Part shown: positions 1 through 8,445 of the stretch, one piece after another
Layout: the number at the start of each line of letters is the position of its first letter
How positions within the stretch are numbered: the first letter of the stretch is position 1
NCBI GenBank assembly: GCA_905181625.1
Contig: CAJIYJ010000003.1
Coordinates: 62,001-126,000 of the forward strand
DNA from: an uncultured Flavobacteriaceae bacterium
Lineage (GTDB): Bacteria > Bacteroidota > Bacteroidia > Flavobacteriales > Flavobacteriaceae
Length of the DNA stretch: 64,000 nt
Direction: 5' to 3'
Notes under the pieces: generated by a model
Seen by the model: only the letters and a program-made list of their open reading frames with translations
The model's database searches: none
What the model was told of the DNA's origin: nothing
Translations under genes and position numbers: made by a program

Positions 1-1103
1 AATCCATTTCTATCCAAAAGAGCTCCGATATATTTCCCATCTGTAAAAGGAATTGAAGCTGGACCATCCCAAGGTTCCATGATACAAGAATTAAACTCAT
101 AAAAAGCTTTCTTTTGGTCAGACATAGACTTGTGCTTTTCCCAAGCTTCAGGAACCATCATCATCATTACTTCAGGCAAGCTTCTTCCAGTTGTTAGTAA
201 CAGTTCGACGACCATATCCATGCAGGCTGAATCAGATTTTCCCTTTAAAATAATTGGAAATATTTTTTTTATATCATCACCTATAAATTCATTTTTAAGG
301 AGCTCTTCTCTCGCATTCATTCTGCTATAATTTCCTTTAAGGGTGTTTATTTCTCCATTATGACACATGTATCTAAATGGCTGTGCTAAATCCCAGGTCG
401 GAAAAGTGTTAGTAGAAAATCTTTGATGGACTAAAGCTAGTCTAGTAACTAGTTCAGGATTTGATAGATCTAAAAAGAATTTATCAATATCCTCAGGTAT
501 AAGTAATCCTTTATAGATTAATGTTCTGTTGTGAAGACTGGTGAAATAAAAGTAGTTTTTTTGAGAAAAATCTATATTATATATAGTGTTTTCTGCTATT
601 TTTCTAGCTACAAATAATTTCGTATTAAATTCAGTATCTGACAATTTTTGATTATTCTTCCCTATAAAAACTTGTTTGATAGTTGGTTGTGTTTTTGCGG
701 CAATGCTTCCAACAACTGTTGAGTTAATAGGAACTTCTCTCCAACCTAAAACTGCAAGACCTTGATTTTTGATTTCTTTTTCAAATACATCAATACAGTA
801 GTTAAGTTGGTTGTTTTTTTTAGGAAGAAAGACCATTCCAACAGCATATTCATAAGGCTCAGGCAAACTAAAATCACATTGTTTTTTAAAAAAATCATGA
901 GGAATTTCTATCAAAATTCCGGCACCATCCCCTGTTTTACCATCTGAACTAACTGCTCCACGGTGTTCTAAACAAGTTAAAATATTTAATGCTTTGAAGA
1001 TTATATCATTAGTTTTCTCCCCCTTCAAACTGCAAATGAATCCAGCTCCACAATTATCATGTTCAAATTCAGGAGAGTATAATCCTTGTTTTTTAGGTAG
1101 CAT
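1..1103 (-). CDS. gltB: Glutamate synthase large subunit, N-terminal part (runs off the left edge)
   Basis: This is the large chain of glutamate synthase, which moves the amide nitrogen of glutamine onto 2-oxoglutarate. Only about 367 N-terminal residues are in the window. The class II glutamine amidotransferase domain is clear: DNCGAGF at residues 16-22, where Cys18 should become the N-terminal nucleophile after a 17-residue propeptide is removed, then LEHRGAVSSDGKTGDGAG, HQRFSTNTFPTWDLAQPFR and CHNGEINTLKGN. The ATG at 1101-1103 gives the expected short propeptide. The reading frame is intact to the edge. The FMN and iron-sulfur domains lie outside the window. Confidence 0.95.
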   Translation of the reverse strand, partial: MLPKKQGLYSPEFEHDNCGAGFICSLKGEKTNDIIFKALNILTCLEHRGAVSSDGKTGDGAGILIEIPHDFFKKQCDFSLPEPYEYAVGMVFLPKKNNQLNYCIDVFEKEIKNQGLAVLGWREVPINSTVVGSIAAKTQPTIKQVFIGKNNQKLSDTEFNTKLFVARKIAENTIYNIDFSQKNYFYFTSLHNRTLIYKGLLIPEDIDKFFLDLSNPELVTRLALVHQRFSTNTFPTWDLAQPFRYMCHNGEINTLKGNYSRMNAREELLKNEFIGDDIKKIFPIILKGKSDSACMDMVVELLLTTGRSLPEVMMMMVPEAWEKHKSMSDQKKAFYEFNSCIMEPWDGPASIPFTDGKYIGALLDRNG

Positions 1104-1302
1104 ATTTTGACTTTAGGAGCCTTTAAAATTATATAATACTGCGTCTTTTTAAAAGAATTTTGATGATTAATAACTAATTAATATGGACTTGACATTATAT
1201 TATGTGAATTTTATTTAATTCTTATTTTATTGACTAAAAATTAACAATAACACAATTATAATTTATTTATTTTTTAATATGTTTACGTTTTAAAATTTAA
1301 AA

Positions 1303-2631
1303 ATGGAAATTATACTCATTTCAATATTTGTAATTGGTTATTTATTAATAACTATCGAGCATTCAATCAAAATAGACAAGCTAATTCCGGCTCTTGCAAT
1401 GATGGGTATTATGTGGGCTATTATCGCATTGAACCACATGGAAGTTTTTGATATAAACACGGTTACTAGGGAGTTGGATCCTACTCATATTGATGAAATT
1501 CTTTTGCATCATTTAGGTTTAACTTCCGAAATTTTAATTTTCTTACTCGGTGCAATGACCATTGTAGAAATAATTGATTTTTTCAGAGGATTTCTAGGAA
1601 TTAAAAGATTAGTTAAAACAAGAAGCAAAACTAAAATCCTGTGGATTTTTGGATTTTTAGCATTTGTTCTTTCAGCAATAATAGATAATTTAACTGCAAC
1701 CATTGTACTTATCACTCTTCTTCAAAAGATAGTTAAGGATAGAAACTTAAAATTATGGTACTCAGGTTTGATAATCATTGCAGCAAATGCAGGAGGAGCA
1801 TGGTCTCCGATTGGAGACATAACAACAACTATGTTATGGATTGCCGATAAGGTTACTCCTTTAAGCTTGTTCAAGTATTTATTTATTCCATCTTTGGTAT
1901 GTATGGTTGTCCCTTTTCTAATTGCAGCTAGGTTAAAAATATTTAAAGGAGAAATGGAAATTCCAAAGGAAGTTATAGATATGGAAGAAAATAAATACGG
2001 AAATAAAATGTTGTTTATTGGATTGGGCTCTATTTTATTTGTTCCAATTTTTAAAACCGTTACTGGATTACCACCCTATGTTGGAATGATGCTGTCCTTA
2101 GCTTTTGTAGCAACTTTAGCTGAAATTTTTAGTAACAAAAAATTCAACCTTTCCAAAGTAGATGATGATCACGAAGAGGAATCCGATCATAGTCCCGTAC
2201 ACGCATCACTTACTAAAATTGAATTACCAAGTATTTTATTTTTTTTAGGAATTTTAATGGCAGTAGGTGCTTTAGAGTCATTGGGAATCCTATATAATTT
2301 TGCTGATTTGATTAATGAAACTATTTCGAATCAAGATGTAGTAATTGTTTTATTGGGTCATTTATCTGCAGTTATTGATAATGTTCCTCTTGTGGCAGCA
2401 TCCATAGGGATGTTCCCAAATGTTATAAACGACCCTTTATGGCACGGAATAGCCTATTCTGCTGGGACAGGTGGAAGTATGCTTATCATTGGTTCTGCTG
2501 CTGGAGTTGTAGCTATGGGAATGGAAAAAATTGATTTTTTCTGGTATATAAAAAACATAACTATTTTAGCTATGGTAGGTTTCTGGGCAGGCTATGGAAC
2601 CTTTATTCTTATGAGAGACTTTGTTTTGTAA
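1303..2631 (+). CDS. nhaD: Sodium:proton antiporter, NhaD family
   Basis: This 442-residue polytopic inner-membrane protein has many hydrophobic segments and the NhaD-type core: SAIIDNLTATIVLITLL near residue 130, NAGGAWSPIGDITTTMLW near 165, and a second inverted-repeat motif, HLSAVIDNVPLVAASIGMF, followed by GTGGSMLIIGSAAGVVAMG near the C-terminus. The acidic and Asn residues in the DN motifs are those expected for ion transport. NhaD antiporters expel Na+ or Li+ in exchange for protons, which suits a marine cell. It is divergent from gltB across a 199-bp AT-rich gap in which only a near-match -7 box (TATGTTTA, 1278-1285) is seen. folC starts 6 bases downstream. Confidence 0.93.
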   Translation: MEIILISIFVIGYLLITIEHSIKIDKLIPALAMMGIMWAIIALNHMEVFDINTVTRELDPTHIDEILLHHLGLTSEILIFLLGAMTIVEIIDFFRGFLGIKRLVKTRSKTKILWIFGFLAFVLSAIIDNLTATIVLITLLQKIVKDRNLKLWYSGLIIIAANAGGAWSPIGDITTTMLWIADKVTPLSLFKYLFIPSLVCMVVPFLIAARLKIFKGEMEIPKEVIDMEENKYGNKMLFIGLGSILFVPIFKTVTGLPPYVGMMLSLAFVATLAEIFSNKKFNLSKVDDDHEEESDHSPVHASLTKIELPSILFFLGILMAVGALESLGILYNFADLINETISNQDVVIVLLGHLSAVIDNVPLVAASIGMFPNVINDPLWHGIAYSAGTGGSMLIIGSAAGVVAMGMEKIDFFWYIKNITILAMVGFWAGYGTFILMRDFVL

Positions 2632-2637
2632 AATTAA

Positions 2638-3849
2638 ATGAACTATAAAGAAACTGTTGATTGGCTTTTTAAACAATTACCTGTTTACCAAATAGATGGA
2701 GTTTTCAAGTACAAGCTAGATTTATCTCCTATAAAACTAGTCTGTAAAAGATTAAATAATCCTCAAAACAATTTCAAATCTATTCACGTTGCCGGCACTA
2801 ATGGTAAAGGCTCTACAAGCCATATGCTAGCTTCTATTTTGCAAGAGTCAGGATACAAGGTAGGCTTGTATACTTCACCGCATTTAAAAGATTTTCGTGA
2901 GAGAATCAGAATAAATGGAAAAGAAATTGAAAAAAAATTTGTTATTTCATTTGTTGAACATCAAATTAATTTTTTTAATCAAAATAATATATCTTTTTTT
3001 GAAATGACTGTAGCCCTGGCGTTTGAATATTTTTCAAAATCTAAAGTTGACATAGCTATAATTGAAACTGGATTAGGAGGAAGACTAGATGCTACCAATA
3101 TTATTATTCCAGAATTAAGTATTGTGACAAATATTGGAAAGGATCATTCGGAGTTTTTAGGGGATGATATTAAAGATATAGCCAATGAAAAAGCTGGTAT
3201 TATTAAAAAAGAAATCCCTGTTGTTTTAAGTGAATATCAAAAAGAAGTATTTTCTGTCTTTAGAGACACAGCTTTTAATTTAAACTCTAAGATTTACATC
3301 GCTAGTGAAGAATCCTACGAAGAATATAAAACAGATTTAAATGGGGGGTATCAAAAAAAAAACATAAAAGGAGTTGTTAAGGGGTTATCTCTTTTAAATA
3401 ACTTTAAAATTTCTAAAAATGATATAAAAACTGGCCTTTTAAATGTAATGAAAAACACGGGTTTAAAGGGTAGGCTAGAGTTGATCGACAACAATCCAAA
3501 GGTTGTTGTCGATGTGGGGCATAATATTGAAGCGTTTAAAGAAATAATTAAGTATTTAGAAACATTAGTTTATCAAGATCTTAAGCTGGTATTAGGTTTC
3601 GTAAAAGGAAAAAATTTTAAAAACATATTAGATCTCCTTCCCAGAGATGCAATGTATTATTTTTGTAAACCTAATATCCTAAGAGGATTGCCAATAGATG
3701 AGGTTTTAGAATATTCAAAAAAAATTGGTTTAAAAGCTAAAAAATTCTCTAGTGTTAAGTTGGCATATTCATGCTGTCTTAATGAATCGAGTAAAGATGA
3801 TTTGATTTTTATTGGAGGAAGTAATTTTGTTGTTGCTGAAATTATATAA
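2638..3849 (+). CDS. folC: Bifunctional folylpolyglutamate synthase / dihydrofolate synthase
   Basis: This Mur-ligase-like ATPase of 403 residues adds glutamate to dihydropteroate and to tetrahydrofolates. The P-loop HVAGTNGKGSTSH is at residues 50-62, the family segment YTSPHLKDFRERIRING follows, then IETGLGGRLDATN and VTNIGKDHSEFLG, and the C-terminal domain has VVVDVGHNIEAF. Length is typical. It starts 6 bases after nhaD and probably shares its transcript. Confidence 0.93.
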   Translation: MNYKETVDWLFKQLPVYQIDGVFKYKLDLSPIKLVCKRLNNPQNNFKSIHVAGTNGKGSTSHMLASILQESGYKVGLYTSPHLKDFRERIRINGKEIEKKFVISFVEHQINFFNQNNISFFEMTVALAFEYFSKSKVDIAIIETGLGGRLDATNIIIPELSIVTNIGKDHSEFLGDDIKDIANEKAGIIKKEIPVVLSEYQKEVFSVFRDTAFNLNSKIYIASEESYEEYKTDLNGGYQKKNIKGVVKGLSLLNNFKISKNDIKTGLLNVMKNTGLKGRLELIDNNPKVVVDVGHNIEAFKEIIKYLETLVYQDLKLVLGFVKGKNFKNILDLLPRDAMYYFCKPNILRGLPIDEVLEYSKKIGLKAKKFSSVKLAYSCCLNESSKDDLIFIGGSNFVVAEII

Positions 3850-3918
3850 TGTTAAATAGATAACTTTAGTTAATTACTAATCTTCTTGTTATTTATTCTT
3901 TGATGTATAAAAAAATAT

Positions 3919-3926
3919 TATATTTG
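3919..3926 (+). promoter_or_regulatory. -7 promoter box of tRNA-Val
   Basis: TATATTTG matches the Bacteroidota -7 consensus TAnnTTTG and lies 12 bases upstream of the tRNA. A TTTG at 3899-3902 is a possible -33 element. Confidence 0.7.
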
Positions 3927-3938
3927 CCGCTCAATTTA

Positions 3939-4016
3939 GGGCGCTTAGCTCAGTTGGTTCAGAGCACCTGGTTTACACCCAGGGGGTCAGGGGTTCGAAT
4001 CCCTTAGCGCCCACCA
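3939..4016 (+). tRNA. tRNA-Val (anticodon TAC)
   Basis: The acceptor stem GGGCGCT/AGCGCCC (3939-3945 and 4006-4012), the D arm, the anticodon stem with loop TTTACAC, and the T arm GGGGTTCGAATCCC are all present. The anticodon is TAC (Val). The 3' CCA is encoded (4014-4016), unlike the five other tRNAs in this window. Confidence 0.95.
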
Positions 4017-4021
4017 TTTCA

Positions 4022-4047
4022 ACCTCACATTTTATGTGGGGTTTTTT
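4022..4047 (+). terminator. Intrinsic terminator after tRNA-Val
   Basis: CCTCACA-TTTTA-TGTGGGG forms a hairpin followed by a run of six T. It overlaps the last codons of the convergent gene ending at 4032. Confidence 0.75.
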
Positions 4048-4307
4048 ATTTCTAATTTTCCTAAAAAATTAAATAGAATTATTAAAATCCCTAAACTAAG
4101 TTGAATGATAAAAATAATATTCCATTCTGATTTTTCTATTAGGTTTACTAATCCAGTCACACACATTAATATACCATAGAAGTACCAAAAAATCTTTCTG
4201 TAATTAGATTTTTTCGATTCATCAATTTTCATCATTCTTATTGAGAAGAAATTAAGTATTGCGATTACTGTAAAAACAATAACAAGTATTAGTAAGCCCT
4301 TAGTCAT
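4032..4307 (-). CDS. Hypothetical small membrane protein
   Basis: This 91-residue protein is not recognised. It has an N-terminal hydrophobic segment (residues 2-24), then a basic stretch, and two more probable transmembrane helices (about 40-58 and 63-82), leaving a short polar C-terminus. It overlaps the next gene upstream (4304-4528) by 4 bases, so the two are probably translationally coupled. Its last codons fall inside the terminator hairpin of the convergent tRNA-Val. Confidence 0.6.
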   Translation of the reverse strand: MTKGLLILVIVFTVIAILNFFSIRMMKIDESKKSNYRKIFWYFYGILMCVTGLVNLIEKSEWNIIFIIQLSLGILIILFNFLGKLEIKNPT

Positions 4308-4528
4308 TCGTTTAAGTTTTTATTCTTGTAAAACTTTAAATACAATACAAATAATCCAAATATTAACCATAATAAAACTAGACTCCACCATAATTTAAAA
4401 AACCAATCGTTTTTTGTGGTTCCATTCCATTCTAACCATTCAAAAACAAGTCCTTCCATAAATATGTCTAATGCAAGTAAAGCAAAAAAACCAGATACCC
4501 ATTTAAAAATAAAATAAAACCTTTTCAT
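4304..4528 (-). CDS. Hypothetical small membrane protein
   Basis: This 74-residue protein has two hydrophobic helices (about residues 8-28 and 45-64) separated by a Trp-rich polar loop (EWLEWNGTTKNDWFFKLWW). The many Trp and Phe residues suggest it sits in the membrane interface. No family is recognised. It lies between two other small genes on the same strand, with a 4-base overlap downstream and direct abutment upstream. Confidence 0.55.
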   Translation of the reverse strand: MKRFYFIFKWVSGFFALLALDIFMEGLVFEWLEWNGTTKNDWFFKLWWSLVLLWLIFGLFVLYLKFYKNKNLNE

Positions 4529-4723
4529 TTATTGAAAATACTTTAAAAAGTATTCCTCTCTTTCCATTTTTAATATTCCAATAGTATTCTCCATAAATTT
4601 ATTTCTTTCAGTTCTGTTATTAAATACCCAAATACAAATAGAGCTTTCACTATGGTATATAGCTTTTAACTCGTCATCTATATTACAAATTTCTTTAGGT
4701 ATTTCTGCTTTAACGCAAATCAT
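4529..4723 (-). CDS. Hypothetical small soluble protein
   Basis: This 64-residue protein starts at the ATG at 4721-4723 and has no signal peptide or membrane segment. It contains ICIWVFNNRTERNKFM followed by a charged helix ending EEYFLKYFQ. No family is recognised. It is the first of three contiguous small genes on the minus strand and stops one base before the next begins. The contiguous arrangement supports a real operon, but coding status rests only on open frame and spacing. Confidence 0.5.
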   Translation of the reverse strand: MICVKAEIPKEICNIDDELKAIYHSESSICIWVFNNRTERNKFMENTIGILKMEREEYFLKYFQ

Positions 4724-4745
4724 ATGAGTATTTTATATCTAAAAT

Positions 4746-4774
4746 AAAAAAAGCCACTCAATGGAGCGGCTTTT
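4746..4774 (-). terminator. Terminator of the Nif3-like / zinc-ribbon-like operon
   Basis: Read on the minus strand this is AAAAGCC-G-CTC-CATT-GAG-T-GGCTTTT followed by a long T run: a 7-bp plus 3-bp stem with one mismatch. It lies 28 bases after the stop of the gene at 4802-5581. Confidence 0.8.
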
Positions 4775-4801
4775 GAATATAAATAACTTTAAACTAAAAG
4801 T

Positions 4802-5581
4802 TTAAAAACTAGTAAAGAGTTTTTTCATTTTTTCGTTTTCTTCATCAGCTAAAGCTTTGTCAACTAGTATTCTACCACTATGTTCATCTGTTATAAGTTT
4901 TTTTCTTGAAGCTATATCAAGTTGAACTTGAGGGGGGATAGTAAAAAATGATCCTGCAGAAGCTCCTCTTTCAACTGCAACTACAGCTAGTCCGTTTCTA
5001 ACGCTAGATCTAATTTTTTTATATGAAATAAGTAATGATTCATCAATTTTAGATTGAAAATCTTTAGATTTTTTCAAAAGCGTACTTTCTTCTTTTTCTG
5101 TTTCTTTCATTATAGCGCCTAACTCATTTTTTTTATGACCTAAATGCTCTTTTCTTTCAGTAAATTTAGAAGTATTTTCTTCTAAAGTTTGGTTTTTTAA
5201 CTCAATATGAGCGTGTAATTCTCTGATTTGTTTTGCATTTAATTCAATTTCAAGTTCTTGAAATTCAATTTCTTTACTTAATGATTCAAAAGCTCTGTTA
5301 TTTCTAACATTTTTTTGTTGTTCATTATATTTCTTAATCATAGTTTTTGAGTGCTCAGTCGCAATATCTTTTGCTTTAATGTCATCTGAGCATTGTTTCA
5401 GCTCTTCGTTTATTTTAGACATTCTGACTTCTAGTCCAGCAACCTCATCTTCTAAATCTTCAACTTCTAACGGAAGCTCGCCTTGAACACTTCTAATTCT
5501 ATCAATTCTAGAATCAATTAATTGTAAGTCGTACAAAGCTCTTAGTTTATCTTCTACAGAAAATTCTGTTTTCTTGGCCAT
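4802..5581 (-). CDS. Coiled-coil protein of the C4-type zinc-ribbon family, with the zinc cysteines lost
   Basis: Residues about 10-190 are a long heptad-rich coiled coil. The C-terminal 60 residues align with the zinc-ribbon end of the family once called DUF164: AVERGASAGSFFTIPPQ, then TDEHSGRILVDKALADEE. Canonical members have CGGC and CEHCGR at these places. Here they read ASAGS (about 207-211) and DEHSGR (232-237), so the metal ligands are gone although the fold-defining residues remain. It sits 2 bases after the Nif3-like gene, a pairing common in Bacteroidota, and the operon ends in a strong terminator. Molecular function is unknown. Confidence 0.85.
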   Translation of the reverse strand: MAKKTEFSVEDKLRALYDLQLIDSRIDRIRSVQGELPLEVEDLEDEVAGLEVRMSKINEELKQCSDDIKAKDIATEHSKTMIKKYNEQQKNVRNNRAFESLSKEIEFQELEIELNAKQIRELHAHIELKNQTLEENTSKFTERKEHLGHKKNELGAIMKETEKEESTLLKKSKDFQSKIDESLLISYKKIRSSVRNGLAVVAVERGASAGSFFTIPPQVQLDIASRKKLITDEHSGRILVDKALADEENEKMKKLFTSF

Positions 5582-5583
5582 AA

Positions 5584-6363
5584 TTAAAAATAATTAACAG
5601 GGTTTGTTTTTGATTTTGATATAATGCACGCAAACTTAGGAATTTTTTTGTTAAGTAAATTTAAAATTAAGTTTTTTGTGTACTGTTCGCTCTCATAATG
5701 ACCAATATCAACTAATAATATTTTATTTTCAGCTTTAAAATAGTCATGATACTTTAAATCCGCTGTTATAAAACAATCAGCATCATTTTCTATAGCTTGT
5801 TCAATAGCAAAACTTCCTGATCCACCTAACAACGCTACTTTTCTAATTTTTTTATTTAAAAATGAAGAATGTTTAATGGCTGTAACATCCATTTTTTCTT
5901 TTAAATAATTCAGAAATTCTAATTCATTTATACTATTTTTTAGCTCACCTATCATTCCCATTCCAATTTTTGAATCATCTTTTTTTATTAATATTTCAGT
6001 ATTTGATAATAATAACTTTTGAGATATTTGATAGTTAACTCCTTTTGGATGATTATCTAGATTGGTATGAATTGAATATATATTTATGCTATTTAAAATA
6101 GCCTTTTTAACTACTCTTTCCACATAAGTTTCTTGAGTCAATTTTTTTAATCCTGTAAAAATAATTGGATGGAAAGAGATAATCAAATCACATTTATTTT
6201 CAATAGCTTCATCTATTACATTTTCTAAAGTATCTATAGTGATTAAAGCTTTATTTACATTTTCCTTAGGGTCTCCGACTAACAAACCAACATTATCAAA
6301 GTCTTCTGCATTTTCTAGAGGAGCCCATTTTTCTATTACATCTATTATATCTTTAAGAATCAT
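5584..6363 (-). CDS. Nif3-like dinuclear metal centre hexameric protein
   Basis: The protein is 259 residues, the short form of the Nif3/YbgI family without the central inserted domain seen in ~370-residue relatives. Metal-binding motifs are visible: WAPLENAEDFDNVGLLVG at the N-terminus, SFHPIIF near residue 64, HTNLDNHPKGVN near 100, and the C-terminal DIGHYESE. The family binds two metal ions. Its proposed roles (for example GTP cyclohydrolase 1 type 2-like) remain uncertain. It is the first gene of a two-gene unit with the zinc-ribbon-like protein. Confidence 0.9.
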   Translation of the reverse strand: MILKDIIDVIEKWAPLENAEDFDNVGLLVGDPKENVNKALITIDTLENVIDEAIENKCDLIISFHPIIFTGLKKLTQETYVERVVKKAILNSINIYSIHTNLDNHPKGVNYQISQKLLLSNTEILIKKDDSKIGMGMIGELKNSINELEFLNYLKEKMDVTAIKHSSFLNKKIRKVALLGGSGSFAIEQAIENDADCFITADLKYHDYFKAENKILLVDIGHYESEQYTKNLILNLLNKKIPKFACIISKSKTNPVNYF

Positions 6364-6511
6364 ATTTTTGTTATAAAGTTAAAAAATATTAAATCATCAA
6401 TTTATTATAATTATTACTCTCTTAATTTATATCTTTATTATTATAAATTGACGAATTAGTTAAGTTTTTATTAATTATCTTAAATAAAATTTTCGTCTTT
6501 AATCTAATTTA

Positions 6512-7525
6512 ATGAATAGAATTAGACTCATTTTTTTCCCTTTTGCTATTTTGTATACTTTAATAACAAGTTTAAGAAATGGTCTTTTTAATTTAAAATT
6601 TTATAAATCTAAAAAATTTGAAATACCATTAATTGGAGTTGGAAACTTAAGTATTGGAGGAACTGGAAAAACTCCAATGGTAGAGTTTATATTCAAATTG
6701 TTCTCAAACGAATTTAAAATGGCCCTTTTAAGTAGAGGTTTTAAAAGGTCAACTAAGGGTTATGTAAAAGCCAATGAAGATTCAAATTCAAGTGATATTG
6801 GAGATGAACCTTTTCAAATATTTAGTAAGTTTAAAAAGATCGATGTTGCAGTTGATGAAAATAGGGTTAGAGGAGTTAGAAATTTATTAAATGAGAATCA
6901 AAAACTTCAATCGATAATTTTAGATGACTGTTTTCAGCATCGGAGTGTTTCATTGAAATTAAATATTTTATTAACTACTTATAAATCACCCTACTATAGA
7001 GATTTTGTTTTGCCTGTTGGAAATTTAAGAGAACTTAGGACTGGTTATAAAAGAGCCGATGTTATAATAGTCACGAAATGTCCTAAAGATCTTTTGGCAG
7101 AAGAAATGAAAATGATAAGAAAAGATGTGTCTTTAAAAAGTCATCAAGTTTTGTTTTTTACATCAATTAAATACAACAAATTTCTTTTGGGTGAAAGTGA
7201 AATTAATATTAATGATCTAAATGGTTCAAAAGTTTTATTAGTTACAGGGATTGCTAATGATAAAGAAATAGTCAATTACTTAAGGAATAAAAATATTCAA
7301 TTTGATAAAGTTTCTTTTTCAGATCACTATAAATATTCTTTAAAGGATATTCAAAAAATAGAATTAGATTTTAGTGATCGAATAATTATAACTACAGAAA
7401 AAGATTATCAAAAAATTAAATTAATCGATAAAAAAAATAAATGGTATTACTTACAAATGGAAACTTATTTTTTAAATAATGAAGATTTATTTAAAAAAAT
7501 AATAATAGATACTATAATTAAGTAA
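6512..7525 (+). CDS. lpxK: Tetraacyldisaccharide 4'-kinase
   Basis: This enzyme phosphorylates the 4' position of the lipid A disaccharide at the inner membrane. The 337-residue protein has an N-terminal hydrophobic helix, the P-loop GVGNLSIGGTGKTPMVEF (about 43-60), ALLSRGF after it, the IGDEPFQ segment, and ILDDCFQHR where the Asp and His are typical of the active site. Its last 8 bases overlap the convergent lipA gene. The 148-bp gap upstream, shared with the divergent Nif3-like gene, shows no clear promoter box. Confidence 0.93.
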   Translation: MNRIRLIFFPFAILYTLITSLRNGLFNLKFYKSKKFEIPLIGVGNLSIGGTGKTPMVEFIFKLFSNEFKMALLSRGFKRSTKGYVKANEDSNSSDIGDEPFQIFSKFKKIDVAVDENRVRGVRNLLNENQKLQSIILDDCFQHRSVSLKLNILLTTYKSPYYRDFVLPVGNLRELRTGYKRADVIIVTKCPKDLLAEEMKMIRKDVSLKSHQVLFFTSIKYNKFLLGESEININDLNGSKVLLVTGIANDKEIVNYLRNKNIQFDKVSFSDHYKYSLKDIQKIELDFSDRIIITTEKDYQKIKLIDKKNKWYYLQMETYFLNNEDLFKKIIIDTIIK

Positions 7526-8393
7526 TATGCTTTTGAGCCTTATATGAAGATCTAACTAACGGACCACTTTCAACATGTCTAAAGCCCAGGTTTTTTGCAA
7601 AAACCTCGAACTCCTTGAATTTAGAAGGTTCAATAAACTCTTTAACGGGTAGATGTTTTTTAGATGGCTGTAGGTATTGTCCTAGGGTTACAATATCTAC
7701 ATTGTTATTTTTTAAATCAGTAAGTGATTGATAAATCTCTTCTTCTTTTTCGCCAAGACCAAGCATTATCCCTGATTTTGTTCTATTAATTCCATTGTCT
7801 TTTAAATATTTTAAAACTTCCAAACTTCTGTCGTATTTTGCTTGAATCCTAACTTCACGAGTTAATCTTCTAACTGTTTCGATATTGTGGGAAACAACTT
7901 CTGGTTTTACTGAAATAATTTTATCTAGGTGTTTTTCGATTCCTTGAAAATCAGGAATAAGAGTTTCTAAAGTGGTAGTAGGATTTAATCTTCTAATACT
8001 TTTTACAGTTTCAGTCCAAATTAAAGTACCCATATCTTTTAAGTCATCTCTGTCTACAGATGTTAATACTGCATGTTTAATTTTCATTAATTTGATAGAG
8101 TTTGCAACTTTCTCAGGTTCTTCCCAGTCAATACTTTCAGGTCTTCCGGTTTTTACTCCACAAAATCCACATGACCTTGTGCAGATATTACCTAGAATCA
8201 TAAAAGTGGCTGTTCCTTCACCCCAACATTCTCCCATATTAGGACAGCTTCCAGACGAACAAATTGTATTTAAACTGTACTTGTCAACTAATGATCTTAG
8301 TTCAGTATATTTTTTTCCAGTTGGAAGCTTTACGCGAATCCACTTAGGTTTTTTAGCAATTTTTGGTTCAACAGTAGATAAATCAGTAGGCAT
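7518..8393 (-). CDS. lipA: Lipoyl synthase
   Basis: This radical SAM enzyme inserts two sulfurs into octanoyl groups carried on lipoyl domains. Both iron-sulfur sites can be read: the auxiliary cluster cysteines Cys45, Cys50 and Cys56 (CX4CX5C) and the radical SAM cysteines Cys71, Cys75 and Cys78 (CTRSCGFC). The C-terminal VRSSYKA supplies the conserved Ser ligand. Length is 291 residues, as usual. A -7 box lies 23 bases before the ATG. Confidence 0.97.
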   Translation of the reverse strand: MPTDLSTVEPKIAKKPKWIRVKLPTGKKYTELRSLVDKYSLNTICSSGSCPNMGECWGEGTATFMILGNICTRSCGFCGVKTGRPESIDWEEPEKVANSIKLMKIKHAVLTSVDRDDLKDMGTLIWTETVKSIRRLNPTTTLETLIPDFQGIEKHLDKIISVKPEVVSHNIETVRRLTREVRIQAKYDRSLEVLKYLKDNGINRTKSGIMLGLGEKEEEIYQSLTDLKNNNVDIVTLGQYLQPSKKHLPVKEFIEPSKFKEFEVFAKNLGFRHVESGPLVRSSYKAQKHIT

Positions 8394-8416
8394 AACTAGT
8401 AATATGATTTCTGATT

Positions 8417-8424
8417 CAAATGTA
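8417..8424 (-). promoter_or_regulatory. -7 promoter box of lipA
   Basis: On the minus strand this reads TACATTTG, an exact TAnnTTTG match, 23 bases upstream of the lipA ATG. No convincing -33 element was found at normal spacing. Confidence 0.55.
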
Positions 8425-8445
8425 CAAACTATTGATTAATTTTTA

